Positions 45,541-55,550 are shown, counted from the stretch's first letter. The stretch: 64,000 nt of DNA from Ruegeria arenilitoris (GCF_013032445.1 NZ_WQCA01000005.1:62001-126000), one strand, 5' to 3'. The notes: generated from the letters alone by a model not told the origin. Made by a program: numbers and translations.

Positions 45541-46317
45541 TTAAGCCGCCTTTGTGGCGGATAGAAAGCCCCGAAGTCGTTCGGATTCGGGGGACGTAAA
45601 GATATCTTCCGGCAGGCCCTCTTCTTCGATCAGGCCCTGATGCAGGAACACGACATGGCTGGAGATGTCAGCGGCCATTTTCATGTCATGGGTCACGATG
45701 ATCATGGTGCGGCCTTCGGCAGCCAGATCTTTGATCACCTTGATGACTTCCTGTTCCAGTTCCGGGTCCAGTGCCGAGGTCGGTTCGTCAAACAGTAGTG
45801 CCTCTGGCTCCATGCACAGGCCACGGGCAATGGCGGCGCGTTGCTGCTGGCCTCCGGACAGTTGTGCCGGGTACACGTCACATTTGTCGCCGATGCCCAC
45901 TTTTTCCAGATATTTCCGGGCGCTGTCCTCAACCTCTTTCGGGTCGCGGCCCAGAACAGTAACCGGAGCCTCCATCACGTTTTGCAGGATGGTCATATGG
46001 GCCCACAGATTGAACTGCTGGAACACCATCGACAGGTTGGTGCGAATGCGCATGACCTGTTTCGGGTCGGCGGGGCGTCGGTGGTGCAAGTCACCCGACC
46101 ATCGCACAGGCTCACCCTTGAACAGAATCTCACCCTGTTGGCTGTCTTCCAGCAGGTTGCAGCAGCGTAGAAGGGTAGACTTGCCAGACCCGGACGATCC
46201 GATCAGCGAAACAACGTCCCCGCGTTTGGCCGTAATATCGACCCCTTTCAGCACTTCCAGACTGCCGAAACTTTTGTGAAGGTTCTTGATTTCGATGACG
46301 GGAGTGGAATCTGTCAC
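45541..46317 (-). CDS. Amino-acid ABC transporter ATPase (HisP-type)
   Basis: ATPase of 258 residues: Walker A GSSGSGKSTLL, Q-loop VFQQFNLWAHMTILQNV, signature LSGGQQQRAAIARGL, Walker B LLFDEPTSALDPEL, and the switch histidine in IIVTHDM. The long form from a TTG at 46386 has a 23-residue extension; the GTG at 46317 gives the usual start VTDSTPVIEIKNLHKSFG but has only a weak ribosome site. First gene of the importer operon, with the promoter in the 146 bp before it. Confidence 0.9.
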   Translation of the reverse strand: MTDSTPVIEIKNLHKSFGSLEVLKGVDITAKRGDVVSLIGSSGSGKSTLLRCCNLLEDSQQGEILFKGEPVRWSGDLHHRRPADPKQVMRIRTNLSMVFQQFNLWAHMTILQNVMEAPVTVLGRDPKEVEDSARKYLEKVGIGDKCDVYPAQLSGGQQQRAAIARGLCMEPEALLFDEPTSALDPELEQEVIKVIKDLAAEGRTMIIVTHDMKMAADISSHVVFLHQGLIEEEGLPEDIFTSPESERLRGFLSATKAA

Positions 46318-46463
46318 GGAGGGTCCATGTGTTATGGGTGTTGGTGCGGTAATAGGGCTTAAAAATCGGAGCAATGCAATGCGCAATTGACATCATCGGG
46401 GGCTGAATCGGTCAGATTGATCATAGGTATTGACCAAATCGGTTACCGAATAAGCCCGGTTGT

Positions 46464-47195
46464 CTAAACCTGAGACGGATTGGGGACCGACAAGTAATCG
46501 TTTGCCGGGATGTCGATCAGGCCGCGAAGGTGCAGCAATGCGCGATCCGACGGTGACAGGTCACCAATTGCGGCGCGAACGGCACCGGCGATTGCATCGG
46601 CGTCCTGACCTTTGGCGGTGATATAGGGCAGGGCGGGTGTCGGAGCCGTGGCTCCAGCTTCGCGCAATACCGCGCCAAGGTTGGTGTGCGCTTTGAGCAA
46701 TTCCCATGTCAGCGCGTCCAGCGCCGCGATATCGGCCCGGCCTTCTGCGACTGCGTTTGCCGATTGCGCGTGGCTACCGGTCGCCAGGAAAGCACCGGGC
46801 TTCTGGTTATGCCCTTCGAGATGAACCAACGGTGCTGCCCAGCCCGATTGCGACAGCTTTTCGTTATAGGCAAAGGTGCCCGTCGCAAGCTGGGCCAGAA
46901 CACGCGGATCATCCTGACGGGTAACAAAAACAGAACGATAATATCCGGGCGGGCAACCTGCCAACCCGTAGTCTGGCGTTCCAACCAGTTGCACATTGCC
47001 GTGCAGGTTGGTGCGATATGGCATTCCGCAGGTTTGAGCAAAGATCAGTTCGGGGTGCCGCCACACCTCCCAGAAATCCGCATCACGGGTCAGGTGGTTG
47101 GGGCCAAAGCCAAGACGGTCCCGAATCAATGTCCAGAACCGATCATTTGCCAATTGCAGCGCAGGCATGTCATACATGCCCAGCATCGCAATCAC
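46464..47195 (-). CDS. PhnD-like binding protein without signal peptide
   Basis: Protein of 243 residues resembling phosphate/phosphonate ABC binding proteins of the PhnD type (PF12974): MYDMPALQLANDRFWTLIRDRLGFG, FAQTCGMPYRT, GYYRSVFVTRQDD, AFNEKLSQSGWAAPLVHLEGHN-type segment with SGHAQSANAVAEGRADIAALDALTW. There is no signal peptide, so it is predicted cytoplasmic, and no permease or ATPase is next to it. The GTG at 47195 overlaps the TerB-like stop; an ATG at 47186 is the alternative. Ligand unknown. Confidence 0.72.
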   Translation of the reverse strand: MIAMLGMYDMPALQLANDRFWTLIRDRLGFGPNHLTRDADFWEVWRHPELIFAQTCGMPYRTNLHGNVQLVGTPDYGLAGCPPGYYRSVFVTRQDDPRVLAQLATGTFAYNEKLSQSGWAAPLVHLEGHNQKPGAFLATGSHAQSANAVAEGRADIAALDALTWELLKAHTNLGAVLREAGATAPTPALPYITAKGQDADAIAGAVRAAIGDLSPSDRALLHLRGLIDIPANDYLSVPNPSQV

Positions 47196-47629
47196 GATTT
47201 GGCGGCCCTTTGGCGGGCCAGAGCGGAATCGACGTCGCTGACGCCCAGCAAACTGACCACTAGCCGCAGCAGCGAATCTTCCTCACCAGTCCGGTGACCA
47301 TCGGCCAGAGCAACCGACCACATCGCCTGCACCACGGCGAGCCTGTCGTCATAGGCAATGGCCTCCTTGATCGCACGGGTAAAACGGACGGTGTCGGGGG
47401 CTTCGGCCTCAAGATCCTCGGCCCGGGCGCGCAGGGCGGCGGCCTCGAACGGGGACAGGCCATAGCGTTCGGCTGAAATCTTGTCGATTCGGGCCATTTC
47501 TGTATCGGCATAGTCATTGTCAGACCGCGCAATGCGCACCAGCAGGGCCGTCAGGGCTAGGCGGGCGTCGTCATCGGCAAGTGGGTCGGGGGCGGGCTGA
47601 GTCAGCCGGGCCAGAAAATCACTAAACAT
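47192..47629 (-). CDS. TerB-like protein 1
   Basis: Helical protein of 145 residues of the TerB type: DDARLALTALLVRIARSDNDYADTEMARIDKISAERYGLSPFEAAALRARAEDLEAEAPDTVRFTRAIKEAIAYDDRLAVVQAMWSVALADGHRTGEEDSLLRLV. Asp and Glu residues in SDNDY, YDD and ADG match the proposed metal-binding positions. It overlaps the PhnD-like gene by four bases. TerB proteins occur in tellurite-resistance clusters, but no other ter gene is seen here. Confidence 0.85.
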   Translation of the reverse strand: MFSDFLARLTQPAPDPLADDDARLALTALLVRIARSDNDYADTEMARIDKISAERYGLSPFEAAALRARAEDLEAEAPDTVRFTRAIKEAIAYDDRLAVVQAMWSVALADGHRTGEEDSLLRLVVSLLGVSDVDSALARQRAAKS

Positions 47630-47649
47630 GTGTTAGATATAGAGGGGGT

Positions 47650-48099
47650 CTAACGCTCTTCCAAGCGCCTTTGCACCCGTTCGCGCGCGGTCTGGCTGTC
47701 GTTGAAACTCAGCCCCATGGCAATGCGGGCCTCTTCCACGATGTTCATCTCGCCTTCGTCGGAGTTTCCGTCGGCCAAAACGACCTCCCACAAGGCGTCC
47801 AGCGCGGCCAGACGTTCGTGCAGATCGGTGGTTTCGCGGATCAGTTTGCCGAACGTGTCGGTTTCCGGCGCGGCGGCGTGCAGCTTTTCACAGGTGGCGC
47901 GGACCTTGGCGGCCTCGATCGCGTTATGCTGATACAGCCGGGCAAGGATGCGGTCGATCAGGCTGATTTCCTCAAGCTTGTAATCCCGATCCGCCTGCGC
48001 CACGCGCACCATGAGCGCACCCAGCGCCAGTTCGGCATCGGGGTCGGGCAGGTTGTCGTGCTGCGGCGGGCGAAAAGCCTGTAAAAACTTCTTCAACAT
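47650..48099 (-). CDS. TerB-like protein 2
   Basis: Paralogue of the following gene, 149 residues (PDAELALGALMVRVAQADRDYKLEEISLIDRILARLY... ALDALWEVVLADGNSDEGEMNIVEEARIAMGL). Both have AxxDxDY and LADGxxxxxE elements. The ATG at 48099 gives MLKKFLQAFRPP; longer in-frame starts (48117, 48138) lack ribosome sites. Tandem duplication, 20 bp apart. Confidence 0.82.
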   Translation of the reverse strand: MLKKFLQAFRPPQHDNLPDPDAELALGALMVRVAQADRDYKLEEISLIDRILARLYQHNAIEAAKVRATCEKLHAAAPETDTFGKLIRETTDLHERLAALDALWEVVLADGNSDEGEMNIVEEARIAMGLSFNDSQTARERVQRRLEER

Positions 48100-48221
48100 G
48101 CCGAGAGGATATTCCATATTTTGTAGCCCGCCAAGCACGGACTACCCGCCATTGTTGCGATTGGCGGGCGAGTTCCTCAAAGCGGCAAAAACACGCTGAG
48201 CGCGATACTTAGGCGAAAGGA

Positions 48222-48995
48222 TCAACCCGCCTGAATGGCCTGTTTTGCCTGTTCCTGAAGCCATCCCAGCATCTGCCGATAGGGGACGGGGCCATAGCTA
48301 ATCCGGGCCACACCCAGCCCGGCTAGCGTGGCCGTGTCAGGGGTGCCGGGCAGGGCGATGATGTTAACCGGCAGGGCGGTCGATTCGCATAGACGGGCAA
48401 TCATTGCCTCGTCCTTCAGGCCCGGCGCAAAGAACCCGCTGGCCCCGGCATCGGCATAGGCTTTGGCACGTGCAATTGCCTCGTCAAGCATGGCGTCAGA
48501 GTGGGTTTCGGGCTTGGCTTTCAGAAAGATATCCGTGCGGGCGTTGATGAAGGCGGGGATACCGGCGGTATCGCAGCCCTCGCGCATGGCCCGGACACGT
48601 GCCTCCTGCGTTTCAATGTCATAGAGGTTGCTGGTGCCGACGATCTGATCTTCGAAGTTGAAGCCGACAATGCCGGTGTCCAGCGCGCGTTGGACGTTGG
48701 CGGCCACGCCCAGCACATCGCTGGCATAGGCCCCTTCGAAATCCAGTGTCACCGGCAGATCAACCGCCGCAACAATCCGGCGGGCATTGTCCAGTGCGGC
48801 GTCCATCGGGATGTTCTGACCATCACCAAACCCTTGTGCCATCGCAACCGGCGCACTGCCGGTCGCAATCGCCTTGGCCCCCGCGTCGCGCACTGCCCCA
48901 GCGCTTCCCGCATCCCAGATGTTGTATAGAATGACCGGCTCGCCCTTTTTGTGCAGGGCTGCGAATGCTTCCGCTTGGGTGATCTGGCTGGTCAT
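48222..48995 (-). CDS. Isocitrate lyase/PEP mutase family protein
   Basis: TIM-barrel protein of 257 residues: VILYNIWDAGSAGAVRDAGAKAIATGSAPVAMAQGFGDGQNIPMD at the N-terminus, LPVTLDFEGAYA, GFNFEDQIVG, INARTDIFLK and ASGFFAPGL. The exact reaction is not determined; candidates are C-C lyases such as methylisocitrate- or oxaloacetate-type enzymes. The catalytic cysteine loop of isocitrate lyase (KKCGH) is absent, so it is not AceA. Monocistronic. Confidence 0.88.
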   Translation of the reverse strand: MTSQITQAEAFAALHKKGEPVILYNIWDAGSAGAVRDAGAKAIATGSAPVAMAQGFGDGQNIPMDAALDNARRIVAAVDLPVTLDFEGAYASDVLGVAANVQRALDTGIVGFNFEDQIVGTSNLYDIETQEARVRAMREGCDTAGIPAFINARTDIFLKAKPETHSDAMLDEAIARAKAYADAGASGFFAPGLKDEAMIARLCESTALPVNIIALPGTPDTATLAGLGVARISYGPVPYRQMLGWLQEQAKQAIQAG

Positions 48996-49098
48996 GGGCG
49001 GCCTCCTGTCGCTGGGTTGCGGACAGTTAACCTTGGAAAGGGCGGGCGCGTATAGGTTTTTTTGCGCCCGCTGTCACAATGCGGTGACTGGTCCGCGA

Positions 49099-50742
49099 TC
49101 AGACCAAGCGCGAGCTTTCTTTGGCGGCGCGCACGAAGTCGCGGAACAGGGGGTGCGGGTCAAACGGTTTGGACTTGAGTTCGGGGTGGTATTGCACACC
49201 GATGAACCACGGGTGATCCGACCATTCGACGATTTCCGGCAAACGTCCGTCCGGCGACATGCCCGAGAAGTTCAGGCCCGCCTTCTCCAGCTTTTCGCGG
49301 TACTTGATATCCACCTCATAGCGGTGACGGTGGCGTTCCTCAATCTGGGTGCCGCCGTAAACCTCGGCCACTTTCGAACCTTCGGCCAGAACCGCGTTAT
49401 AGGCACCCAGACGCATTGTGCCGCCCTTGTCGTCGCCTACTTTGCGTTCGACCTTGTGGTTACCCTGCACCCACTCTTTCAGGTGGTATACCACTGGTTC
49501 AAAACGCCGTTTTCCAGCTTCGTGGTCGAATTCCTCGGATCCGGCCTCGGCGATGCCTGCGGCGTTCCGGGCGGCCTCGATAACGGCCATCTGCATACCC
49601 AGACAAATGCCCAGATAGGGCACCTTGTGTTCGCGAGCATATTGCGCTGCTTTGATTTTGCCTTCGGTACCACGCTCGCCAAAGCCGCCAGGGACGAGGA
49701 TGGCATGGAAACCTTCCAGATAGGGGGCCGCGTCTTCGGTGTCGAAAACCTCGGCATCGACCCACTCGACTTTGACCTTGACCCGGTTGGCCATGCCGCC
49801 ATGGGTCAGCGCCTCGGCGATTGACTTATAGGCATCTTCCAGCTGGGTGTACTTGCCAACGATGGCGACTTTCACTTCGCCTTCGGCGTGATGGATGCGG
49901 TCGCTGACGTCTTCCCATTTCGCCAGATCGGGCTTCGGCGCAGGGCTGATCTGGAACGCGTCCAGAACAGCCTGATCCAAACCTTCCTTGTGATAGGCCA
50001 GCGGTGCGTCGTAGATGGTGCTCAGGTCCTGCGCGGCGATAACACTGTCGGGTCGCACGTTACAGAACAGCGCCAGCTTCTCGCGTTCCTTCTTCGGAAT
50101 CGGACCTTCAGAGCGGCAAACCAGGATGTCGGGGGCTAGGCCAATCGAACGCAGCTCTTTCACCGAGTGCTGAGTCGGCTTGGTTTTCAACTCGCCAGAC
50201 GCCTTGATGTAAGGCAGCAGGGTAAGGTGCATGAAAATACACTGACCGCGCGGCTTGTCCTGGCTGAACTGGCGAATGGCTTCAAAGAAGGGCAGGCCTT
50301 CGATGTCACCAACGGTTCCGCCGATCTCACATAGCATGAAATCGACTTCGTCTTCACCAATGGCGATGAAGTTCTTGATCTCATTGGTGACGTGCGGGAT
50401 CACCTGAATGGTTTTGCCAAGGTAGTCGCCGCGACGCTCTTTCTCCAACACGTTGGAATAAATCCGCCCTGAGCTGACCGAGTCGGTCTTGCGCGCCGCA
50501 ACACCGGTGAAACGTTCATAGTGACCGAGGTCCAGATCGGTTTCGGCGCCGTCATCGGTCACGAACACTTCACCATGTTCAAACGGCGACATCGTGCCCG
50601 GATCGACGTTTAGGTAGGGGTCCAGCTTGCGCAGACGCACCGAATATCCCCGGGCCTGCAACAGCGCACCCAGAGCCGCCGAAGCCAGTCCTTTGCCCAA
50701 GGACGAAACCACACCACCAGTGATGAAAATAAATCGCGCCAT
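49099..50742 (-). CDS. pyrG: CTP synthase
   Basis: Makes CTP from UTP, ATP and glutamine, 547 residues. The synthetase domain starts [25 protein letters not shown] with the ATP loop and [12 protein letters not shown]; the glutaminase domain has the nucleophile in LGICLGMQ and PGGFGERG. The open frame extends upstream to 50859, but the ATG at 50742 is the family start. It precedes pyrG-independent secG in the other direction of reading (secG is transcribed first). Confidence 0.96.
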   Translation of the reverse strand: MARFIFITGGVVSSLGKGLASAALGALLQARGYSVRLRKLDPYLNVDPGTMSPFEHGEVFVTDDGAETDLDLGHYERFTGVAARKTDSVSSGRIYSNVLEKERRGDYLGKTIQVIPHVTNEIKNFIAIGEDEVDFMLCEIGGTVGDIEGLPFFEAIRQFSQDKPRGQCIFMHLTLLPYIKASGELKTKPTQHSVKELRSIGLAPDILVCRSEGPIPKKEREKLALFCNVRPDSVIAAQDLSTIYDAPLAYHKEGLDQAVLDAFQISPAPKPDLAKWEDVSDRIHHAEGEVKVAIVGKYTQLEDAYKSIAEALTHGGMANRVKVKVEWVDAEVFDTEDAAPYLEGFHAILVPGGFGERGTEGKIKAAQYAREHKVPYLGICLGMQMAVIEAARNAAGIAEAGSEEFDHEAGKRRFEPVVYHLKEWVQGNHKVERKVGDDKGGTMRLGAYNAVLAEGSKVAEVYGGTQIEERHRHRYEVDIKYREKLEKAGLNFSGMSPDGRLPEIVEWSDHPWFIGVQYHPELKSKPFDPHPLFRDFVRAAKESSRLV

Positions 50743-50901
50743 GTTTTTCGGCTGCTCCCGTGAGACGTCATTATCAGCTGCCCGGCGGTTTGAAAAAACC
50801 GCTGCATCACGGGACTTCACGTATAAAGGATTCGCGCGCATAGCGCAAGAGAACCGCAAGATGCTGTTGCAGCTCTCTTTTAAATTTCTAAGTGTAGTGG
50901 A

Positions 50902-51267
50902 TCAGTCCGCTTGCGGGATTAGCGGCGCGTTGTCGCCCTGAGCCGGAGGTAGAAGATCATCGGTCGACGGAACTGCCGGAGTGCTTTCCTCGGTCGGGGC
51001 TGGGGCTGGAACGCCCAAACGGTCGATCACCGAGCTGCCCGAAGATTTCTGAGCCGCCAGAATGGTCAACGTGATCGAGGTGACGATAAAGCACGCCGCC
51101 AGAATCCAAGTGACCTTGCCCAAAGCCGTTGCCGCCGCGCGGCCGGTCATGGCACCACCGCCGCCGCCGCCCATACCCAGGCCGCCGCCTTCGGACCGCT
51201 GCATCAGAACAACGGCGATCAGGCCCAGAGCCAAGAGAAGATGGATGATGAGAACGACGTTTTCCAT
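50902..51267 (-). CDS. secG: Preprotein translocase subunit SecG
   Basis: Two-helix SecYEG partner, 121 residues. MENVVLIIHLLLALGLIAVVLMQRSEGGGLGMGGGGGGAMTGRAAATALGKVTWILAACFIVTSITLTILAA has both membrane segments and the glycine loop. The C-terminal tail is long and rich in Pro, Thr and Glu, common in alphaproteobacterial SecG. The ATG at 51267 is used, not the longer frame. It is upstream of pyrG on the same strand with a 159 bp gap; the two genes may share a transcript. Confidence 0.93.
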   Translation of the reverse strand: MENVVLIIHLLLALGLIAVVLMQRSEGGGLGMGGGGGGAMTGRAAATALGKVTWILAACFIVTSITLTILAAQKSSGSSVIDRLGVPAPAPTEESTPAVPSTDDLLPPAQGDNAPLIPQAD

Positions 51268-51418
51268 GGTGGTCCTGTACAGCGTGGCGTGTATCGCGTG
51301 GTACTTATGCAAGTTTGTCATCGGGGGCAAGGGATGAGTTGCCATCACGACACCTGATGTGCGGCATCACAGCAAAGAGACTGGACAGGCCTGCAAAAGG
51401 TAACGCAGGCTGCGGTCT

Positions 51419-52033
51419 ATGCCGCATGATGATCACAACCACCCGCACGCCTTGTTGCCGCCCGATCCCGCCCTGCGCGTCAAAGCGCTTGAGACGATTC
51501 TGACCCGCAAAGGACTGATCGACCCGGCTGCGTTGGATGAGATCATAGATACCTATCAGAACAAGATCGGCCCTCAGAACGGTGCCCGGGTGGTTGCAAA
51601 GGCATGGATTGATCCAGACTTCAGGAAAGCCTTGCTAGCAGACGCTACGCCGGTTGTTGCGGATCTCGGTTTCTATGGTCGTCAGGGCGAACATATCGTT
51701 GTAGTGGAAAACACACCTGAACTGCACAACATGGTCGTTTGCACCTTGTGCAGTTGCTACCCATGGCCGCTTCTGGGTATTCCACCAGGTTGGTACAAAT
51801 CCGACGCCTACCGCGCCAGGGCCGTGCGTGAGCCGCGTAAAGTGTTGGCGGACTTCGGGGTGAGCTTGCCTGAAAAGACTTCGGTTCGTGTGTGGGATTC
51901 GACTGCCGAGATGCGGTACCTTGTTCTTCCGATGCGCCCGCAAGCGACGGATGGCCTCAGCGAAGAGGAATTGGCCGCCCTGGTTACCCGCGACAGCATG
52001 ATCGGCACCGGATTGCCAAAGGTGCCGACATGA
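51419..52033 (+). CDS. nthA: Nitrile hydratase alpha subunit, cobalt type
   Basis: Hydrates nitriles to amides, 204 residues. The metal-binding claw is [11 protein letters not shown] near residue 107; Thr in CTLCSC is the cobalt-type mark (iron types have CSLCSC). The N-terminus [33 protein letters not shown] is typical. First of three overlapping genes (alpha, beta, accessory). Divergent from secG. No amidase gene follows. Confidence 0.95.
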   Translation: MPHDDHNHPHALLPPDPALRVKALETILTRKGLIDPAALDEIIDTYQNKIGPQNGARVVAKAWIDPDFRKALLADATPVVADLGFYGRQGEHIVVVENTPELHNMVVCTLCSCYPWPLLGIPPGWYKSDAYRARAVREPRKVLADFGVSLPEKTSVRVWDSTAEMRYLVLPMRPQATDGLSEEELAALVTRDSMIGTGLPKVPT

Positions 52034-52707
52034 CCCGCGTACATGATATGGGCGGGCGTTTCGGTGACGGACCTGTTTACCCCGAATCCGATGACGTTCC
52101 GATCTTTGCAGAAGATTGGCACGCTCGAGCGCTGGCAGTGACGGTGGCCGCGGACTCGTTGGGTCAGTGGAATATCGATGTAAAACGTCACGCGCGCGAA
52201 CGATTGCCCCCCAAGGATTACGCGCGGTTTTCATATTACGAGAAGTGGGTTTCAGCTCTGGCCGATCTGTTGGTCGAAACCGGCGTGCTGACCGAAAAGG
52301 ATTTGCGCGGCCAAGCGGGAAACGACACGCACCCGCTGGCAAGCCGCGCATTGAAGGCTGAAGCCGTTGCTGGTGTATTGGCCAGCGGGGGACCGGCAGA
52401 TCGCCCGTCAGATATCCACGCACGGTTCAAGGTAGGGCAAACTGTACGTACCGTGGATCCGGCCGCCAATCGACTGGTTGATGGCGGCCACACGCGCCTG
52501 CCGGTTTACGCATCCGGTGCCACGGGCAAGGTCATGCGGCTGCACGGCACACATGTGCTGCCGGACTCCAACGCACATGGGCTTGGCGAGGCACCTGAGC
52601 CGCTCTATGCGGTCGTTTTCCCTGCCTCAGAATTGTGGGCAGATCCGGAAAACCCAAAGGACGAAGTTGTTCTGGACCTCTGGCAAAGCTATTTGGAGCC
52701 GGTATGA
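52030..52707 (+). CDS. nthB: Nitrile hydratase beta subunit
   Basis: Partner subunit of 225 residues: [59 protein letters not shown]...[19 protein letters not shown]. The C-terminal barrel has [43 protein letters not shown], matching the family. The ATG overlaps the alpha stop (ATGA). The two arginines that stabilise the claw in the complex are kept (Arg in VKRHARER). Confidence 0.95.
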   Translation: MTRVHDMGGRFGDGPVYPESDDVPIFAEDWHARALAVTVAADSLGQWNIDVKRHARERLPPKDYARFSYYEKWVSALADLLVETGVLTEKDLRGQAGNDTHPLASRALKAEAVAGVLASGGPADRPSDIHARFKVGQTVRTVDPAANRLVDGGHTRLPVYASGATGKVMRLHGTHVLPDSNAHGLGEAPEPLYAVVFPASELWADPENPKDEVVLDLWQSYLEPV

Positions 52708-53042
52708 GCGATTGCGCCACCTATTCCGCACCTGAACCTGTTTTTGCCGAACCCTGGCACGCGCAGGTGTTTGCGGTGACCGTGGCCCTGAACGAAGCAG
52801 GGCGTTTCGATTGGCCTGACTGGGCCGATCGGTTTTCGCAGACGTTGAAACGCCACGGGTTGGATCGCGATCTTGACGGGGGTGATGACTATTTTCACGC
52901 GTGGCTGGAAACTCTCGAACTGTTGCTGAACGATCTGGGTGCAGCGATCCCGGCGGAAGTCATTCAGTATAGGAATGCGTGGGAAGAGGCTTACCTGACA
53001 ACGCCACACGGTCAGCCAGTGCATTTGACCGCAAGCAAGTAG
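52704..53042 (+). CDS. Nitrile hydratase accessory protein (P14K/activator type)
   Basis: Small protein of 112 residues similar to the N-terminal half of the beta subunit (FAEPWHAQVFAVTVALNEAGRFDWPDWADRFSQTLKR, then HAWLETLELLLNDLG). This matches the activator protein that exchanges subunits and inserts cobalt in cobalt-type nitrile hydratases. Start overlaps the beta stop (ATGA). The sequence after its stop contains a dispersed-repeat-like element. Confidence 0.88.
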   Translation: MSDCATYSAPEPVFAEPWHAQVFAVTVALNEAGRFDWPDWADRFSQTLKRHGLDRDLDGGDDYFHAWLETLELLLNDLGAAIPAEVIQYRNAWEEAYLTTPHGQPVHLTASK

Positions 53043-53082
53043 GGCGCGCTGCCCCCGCCGCCCGTTCCGGACGACGCCCCCG

Positions 53083-53138
53083 GGATATTTGGAGCCAGAT
53101 GAACAAGGGACCCACGCTTGATCTGGCCAAAAATATCC
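53083..53138. repeat. Imperfect inverted repeat, dispersed intergenic element type
   Basis: Arms of 18 nt (53083-53100 and 53121-53138) match at 15 positions, with a 20-base centre. The word GGATATTT...GCCAGATGAA resembles intergenic repeats seen in Roseobacter-group genomes (from memory). It lies between the nitrile hydratase operon and purA and may serve as a transcription stop in either direction. Confidence 0.5.
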
Positions 53139-53149
53139 ACGCCGGAGGC

Positions 53150-53166
53150 ACCGCGCGCAGCGCGGT
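53150..53166. repeat. GC-rich hairpin before purA
   Basis: Stem ACCGCGC/GCGCGGT with a GCA loop, downstream of the inverted repeat. The following plus-strand sequence is TCTC without a T-run. Together they occupy most of the 212-bp gap. Confidence 0.45.
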
Positions 53167-53254
53167 TCTCATCTGCGGCGAATTACCGGTTTCCCTGTCG
53201 CTTTGTCCTCGTTATACGAGCCGAGTTTGATAATTCAGCGCAAAAGGACCGGAT

Positions 53255-54550
53255 ATGGCCAATGTGGTTGTTGTCGGCGCCCAGTGGGGTGACGAAGGAA
53301 AAGGCAAGATCGTAGACTGGCTCAGCGAGCGGGCAGACGTGATCGCGCGTTTTCAGGGCGGGCATAATGCCGGTCATACGCTGGTTATTGATGGAGAGGT
53401 CTATAAACTGCACGCGCTGCCTTCGGGCGTGGTGCGCGGTGGCAAGCTGAGCGTCATCGGCAACGGCGTCGTGCTGGACCCCTGGCACCTGATCAAGGAA
53501 ATCGCGACCATCCGTGCACAGGGCGTCGATATCTCGCCCGAAACCCTGATGATCGCCGAGAACACGCCGTTGATCCTGCCGATCCATGGTGAACTGGACC
53601 GCGCGCGCGAAGAAGCCGCCAGCAAAGGCACCAAGATCGGCACCACCGGTCGCGGCATCGGCCCAGCTTACGAAGACAAGGTAGGCCGCCGTTCCGTGCG
53701 CGTTGCCGATCTGGCTGACGAAGCAACGCTTGAGGCGCGTGTGGACCGTGCACTGCAGCACCATGATCCGCTGCGCAAGGGTCTGGGGATCGAGCCTGTG
53801 GACCGCGATGCGCTGATTGCTCAGTTGAAAGAAATCGCATCGGAAATCCTGCCCTTCGCCGCGCCGGTCTGGAAAGTGCTTAACGAAAAGCGCAAGGCGG
53901 GCAAACGCATCCTGTTCGAAGGGGCACAAGGCGCGTTGCTGGACATCGATTTCGGCACCTACCCCTTTGTGACCTCGTCCAACGTGATCGCCGGTCAGGC
54001 GGCAACGGGTGTGGGTATCGGGCCCGGCTCAATCGACTTTGTTCTGGGCATCGTCAAAGCCTACACTACCCGTGTGGGCGAAGGCCCGTTCCCGACTGAA
54101 CTGGACGATGCGGACGGCCAGCGCCTTGGTGAGCGCGGGCATGAGTTCGGCACCACCACTGGCCGCAAGCGCCGCTGTGGTTGGTTCGATGCCTGCCTTG
54201 TGCGCCAAACTTGCGCGACCAGTGGCGTGAACGGCATCTCTTTGACAAAGCTGGACGTTCTGGACGGGTTCGAGACGCTGAAGATCTGCACGGGCTATGA
54301 GCTGGACGGTGAACGTCTGGACTATCTGCCCACCGCAGCCGATCAGCAGGCGCGCTGCACCCCGATCTACGAAGAAATGCCGGGCTGGAGCGAATCTACC
54401 GAAGGCGCACGCAGCTGGGCCGATCTGCCGGCCAACGCGATCAAATATGTGCGTCGTGTCGAGGAACTGATCGAATGCCCCGTAGCCCTTCTGTCCACCA
54501 GCCCGGAGCGGGACGACACCATTCTGGTGACCGACCCGTTTGCTGACTGA
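53255..54550 (+). CDS. purA: Adenylosuccinate synthase
   Basis: Joins IMP and aspartate using GTP, 431 residues. The GTP loop [14 protein letters not shown] is at residues 8-21, GHNAGHT near 38, [20 protein letters not shown] near 130, and the catalytic loop region [14 protein letters not shown]. Full length. Followed immediately by a DUF2842-type gene (TGATG overlap), usual in Rhodobacteraceae. Confidence 0.97.
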   Translation: MANVVVVGAQWGDEGKGKIVDWLSERADVIARFQGGHNAGHTLVIDGEVYKLHALPSGVVRGGKLSVIGNGVVLDPWHLIKEIATIRAQGVDISPETLMIAENTPLILPIHGELDRAREEAASKGTKIGTTGRGIGPAYEDKVGRRSVRVADLADEATLEARVDRALQHHDPLRKGLGIEPVDRDALIAQLKEIASEILPFAAPVWKVLNEKRKAGKRILFEGAQGALLDIDFGTYPFVTSSNVIAGQAATGVGIGPGSIDFVLGIVKAYTTRVGEGPFPTELDDADGQRLGERGHEFGTTTGRKRRCGWFDACLVRQTCATSGVNGISLTKLDVLDGFETLKICTGYELDGERLDYLPTAADQQARCTPIYEEMPGWSESTEGARSWADLPANAIKYVRRVEELIECPVALLSTSPERDDTILVTDPFAD

Positions 54551-54792
54551 TGAGCGACAACGGAAAGACCGGTCTCAGCTACAAAGCCCGGCGTCGCTGG
54601 TCGCTGGTGCTGCTGTTGATTGGATTGCCGGTCTATATCGTGGCGGTGGTGACAATCGTGAATTGGCTCGACCGTCCTCCGATTTGGTTGGAATTGCTTG
54701 TCTATATCGCTTTGGGCATTGTCTGGGCGCTGCCGTTCAAGTTCGTGTTCAAGGGCGTCGGCAAGGAAGACCCGGACCAGCCGTCGGAGTAA
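54550..54792 (+). CDS. DUF2842 family membrane protein
   Basis: Protein of 80 residues with two transmembrane segments: LSYKARRRWSLVLLLIGLPVYIVAVVTIVNWL and PPIWLELLVYIALGIVWALPFKFVFKGVGKEDPD. The YKARRRW start and the WALPFKFVFKGVG end are typical. It shares one base with the purA stop and is surely co-transcribed. Function unknown. Confidence 0.88.
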   Translation: MSDNGKTGLSYKARRRWSLVLLLIGLPVYIVAVVTIVNWLDRPPIWLELLVYIALGIVWALPFKFVFKGVGKEDPDQPSE

Positions 54793-54866
54793 AGGAAACG
54801 ATGGCACTTGGAGGATAACAGCCGTGTCGGCGCTGCTAGACAGTGCCGACGGCCACCTGAGCAAGC

Positions 54867-55427
54867 TCAGCCAGCACGCCGATTGGACACAGGCCAAGTC
54901 AGAATTGCGCGTGCCATTGCGTGATATTCCCCCGAAATTTCCTCAGCAACGCTGAGCGGGGTGGGCCAGGGCGCCGTAAGCGTTGCCTCGATCTGCCCCG
55001 TAATCAATTTCAGGTCTGCATCGTGTTTTGCAGCCAGGCGCCTCATTTTCTGATTGGTGGCCAGGCACAGCATGTGCACCTCACGAATTCCGCGATTTCG
55101 AGCGGCGGTGATGATCCGCGATAACAAGGCATCGCCTATACCCCGGTCCTGCCATTCGGTTTCAACGGTGAATGCGGCTTCGGCAACATGGGCCTGGTGC
55201 CCTGGAAGCGTGCGCAACTCACCGACACCGCGCAAACACGAATCCGGAAAAGCACCAAACACAAGTGACGCGTTGTCGAAAATTTCTGACAGGTAGGATT
55301 GAACAAAAGAAAGATCAACCGGGGTGCCAAACCGAGAGGTCAGGGCGTCGACATCCAAGCTGTTGAAATGGCTTTCTACTTTCGGTCTGTCGTAGATCCG
55401 GAGACGCCGGATGGGTAGTTCATACAT
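54867..55427 (-). CDS. GNAT-like acetyltransferase
   Basis: Protein of 186 residues with an acetyltransferase-like core: LSEIFDNASLVFGAFPDSCLRGVGELRTLPGHQAHVAEAAFTVETEWQDRGIGDALLSRIITAARNRGIREVHMLCLATNQKMRRLAAKHDADLKL. QDRGIGDALL is the CoA-binding motif A. The ATG at 55427 (MYELPIRRLRIYDRPKVESHF) was chosen over a much longer frame. Substrate unknown. Confidence 0.85.
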   Translation of the reverse strand: MYELPIRRLRIYDRPKVESHFNSLDVDALTSRFGTPVDLSFVQSYLSEIFDNASLVFGAFPDSCLRGVGELRTLPGHQAHVAEAAFTVETEWQDRGIGDALLSRIITAARNRGIREVHMLCLATNQKMRRLAAKHDADLKLITGQIEATLTAPWPTPLSVAEEISGEYHAMARAILTWPVSNRRAG

Positions 55428-55550
55428 GGCGTGGCCTTTGTTTGAACAGGGGCTGTCGATGCTGTCACCTTGCGAGTCATAATAGCATTTTTCTGCAATG
55501 CAGCATAGCAACATGGTGACCGAACGGGAGGATCGGCGCATCTTTGCAAG

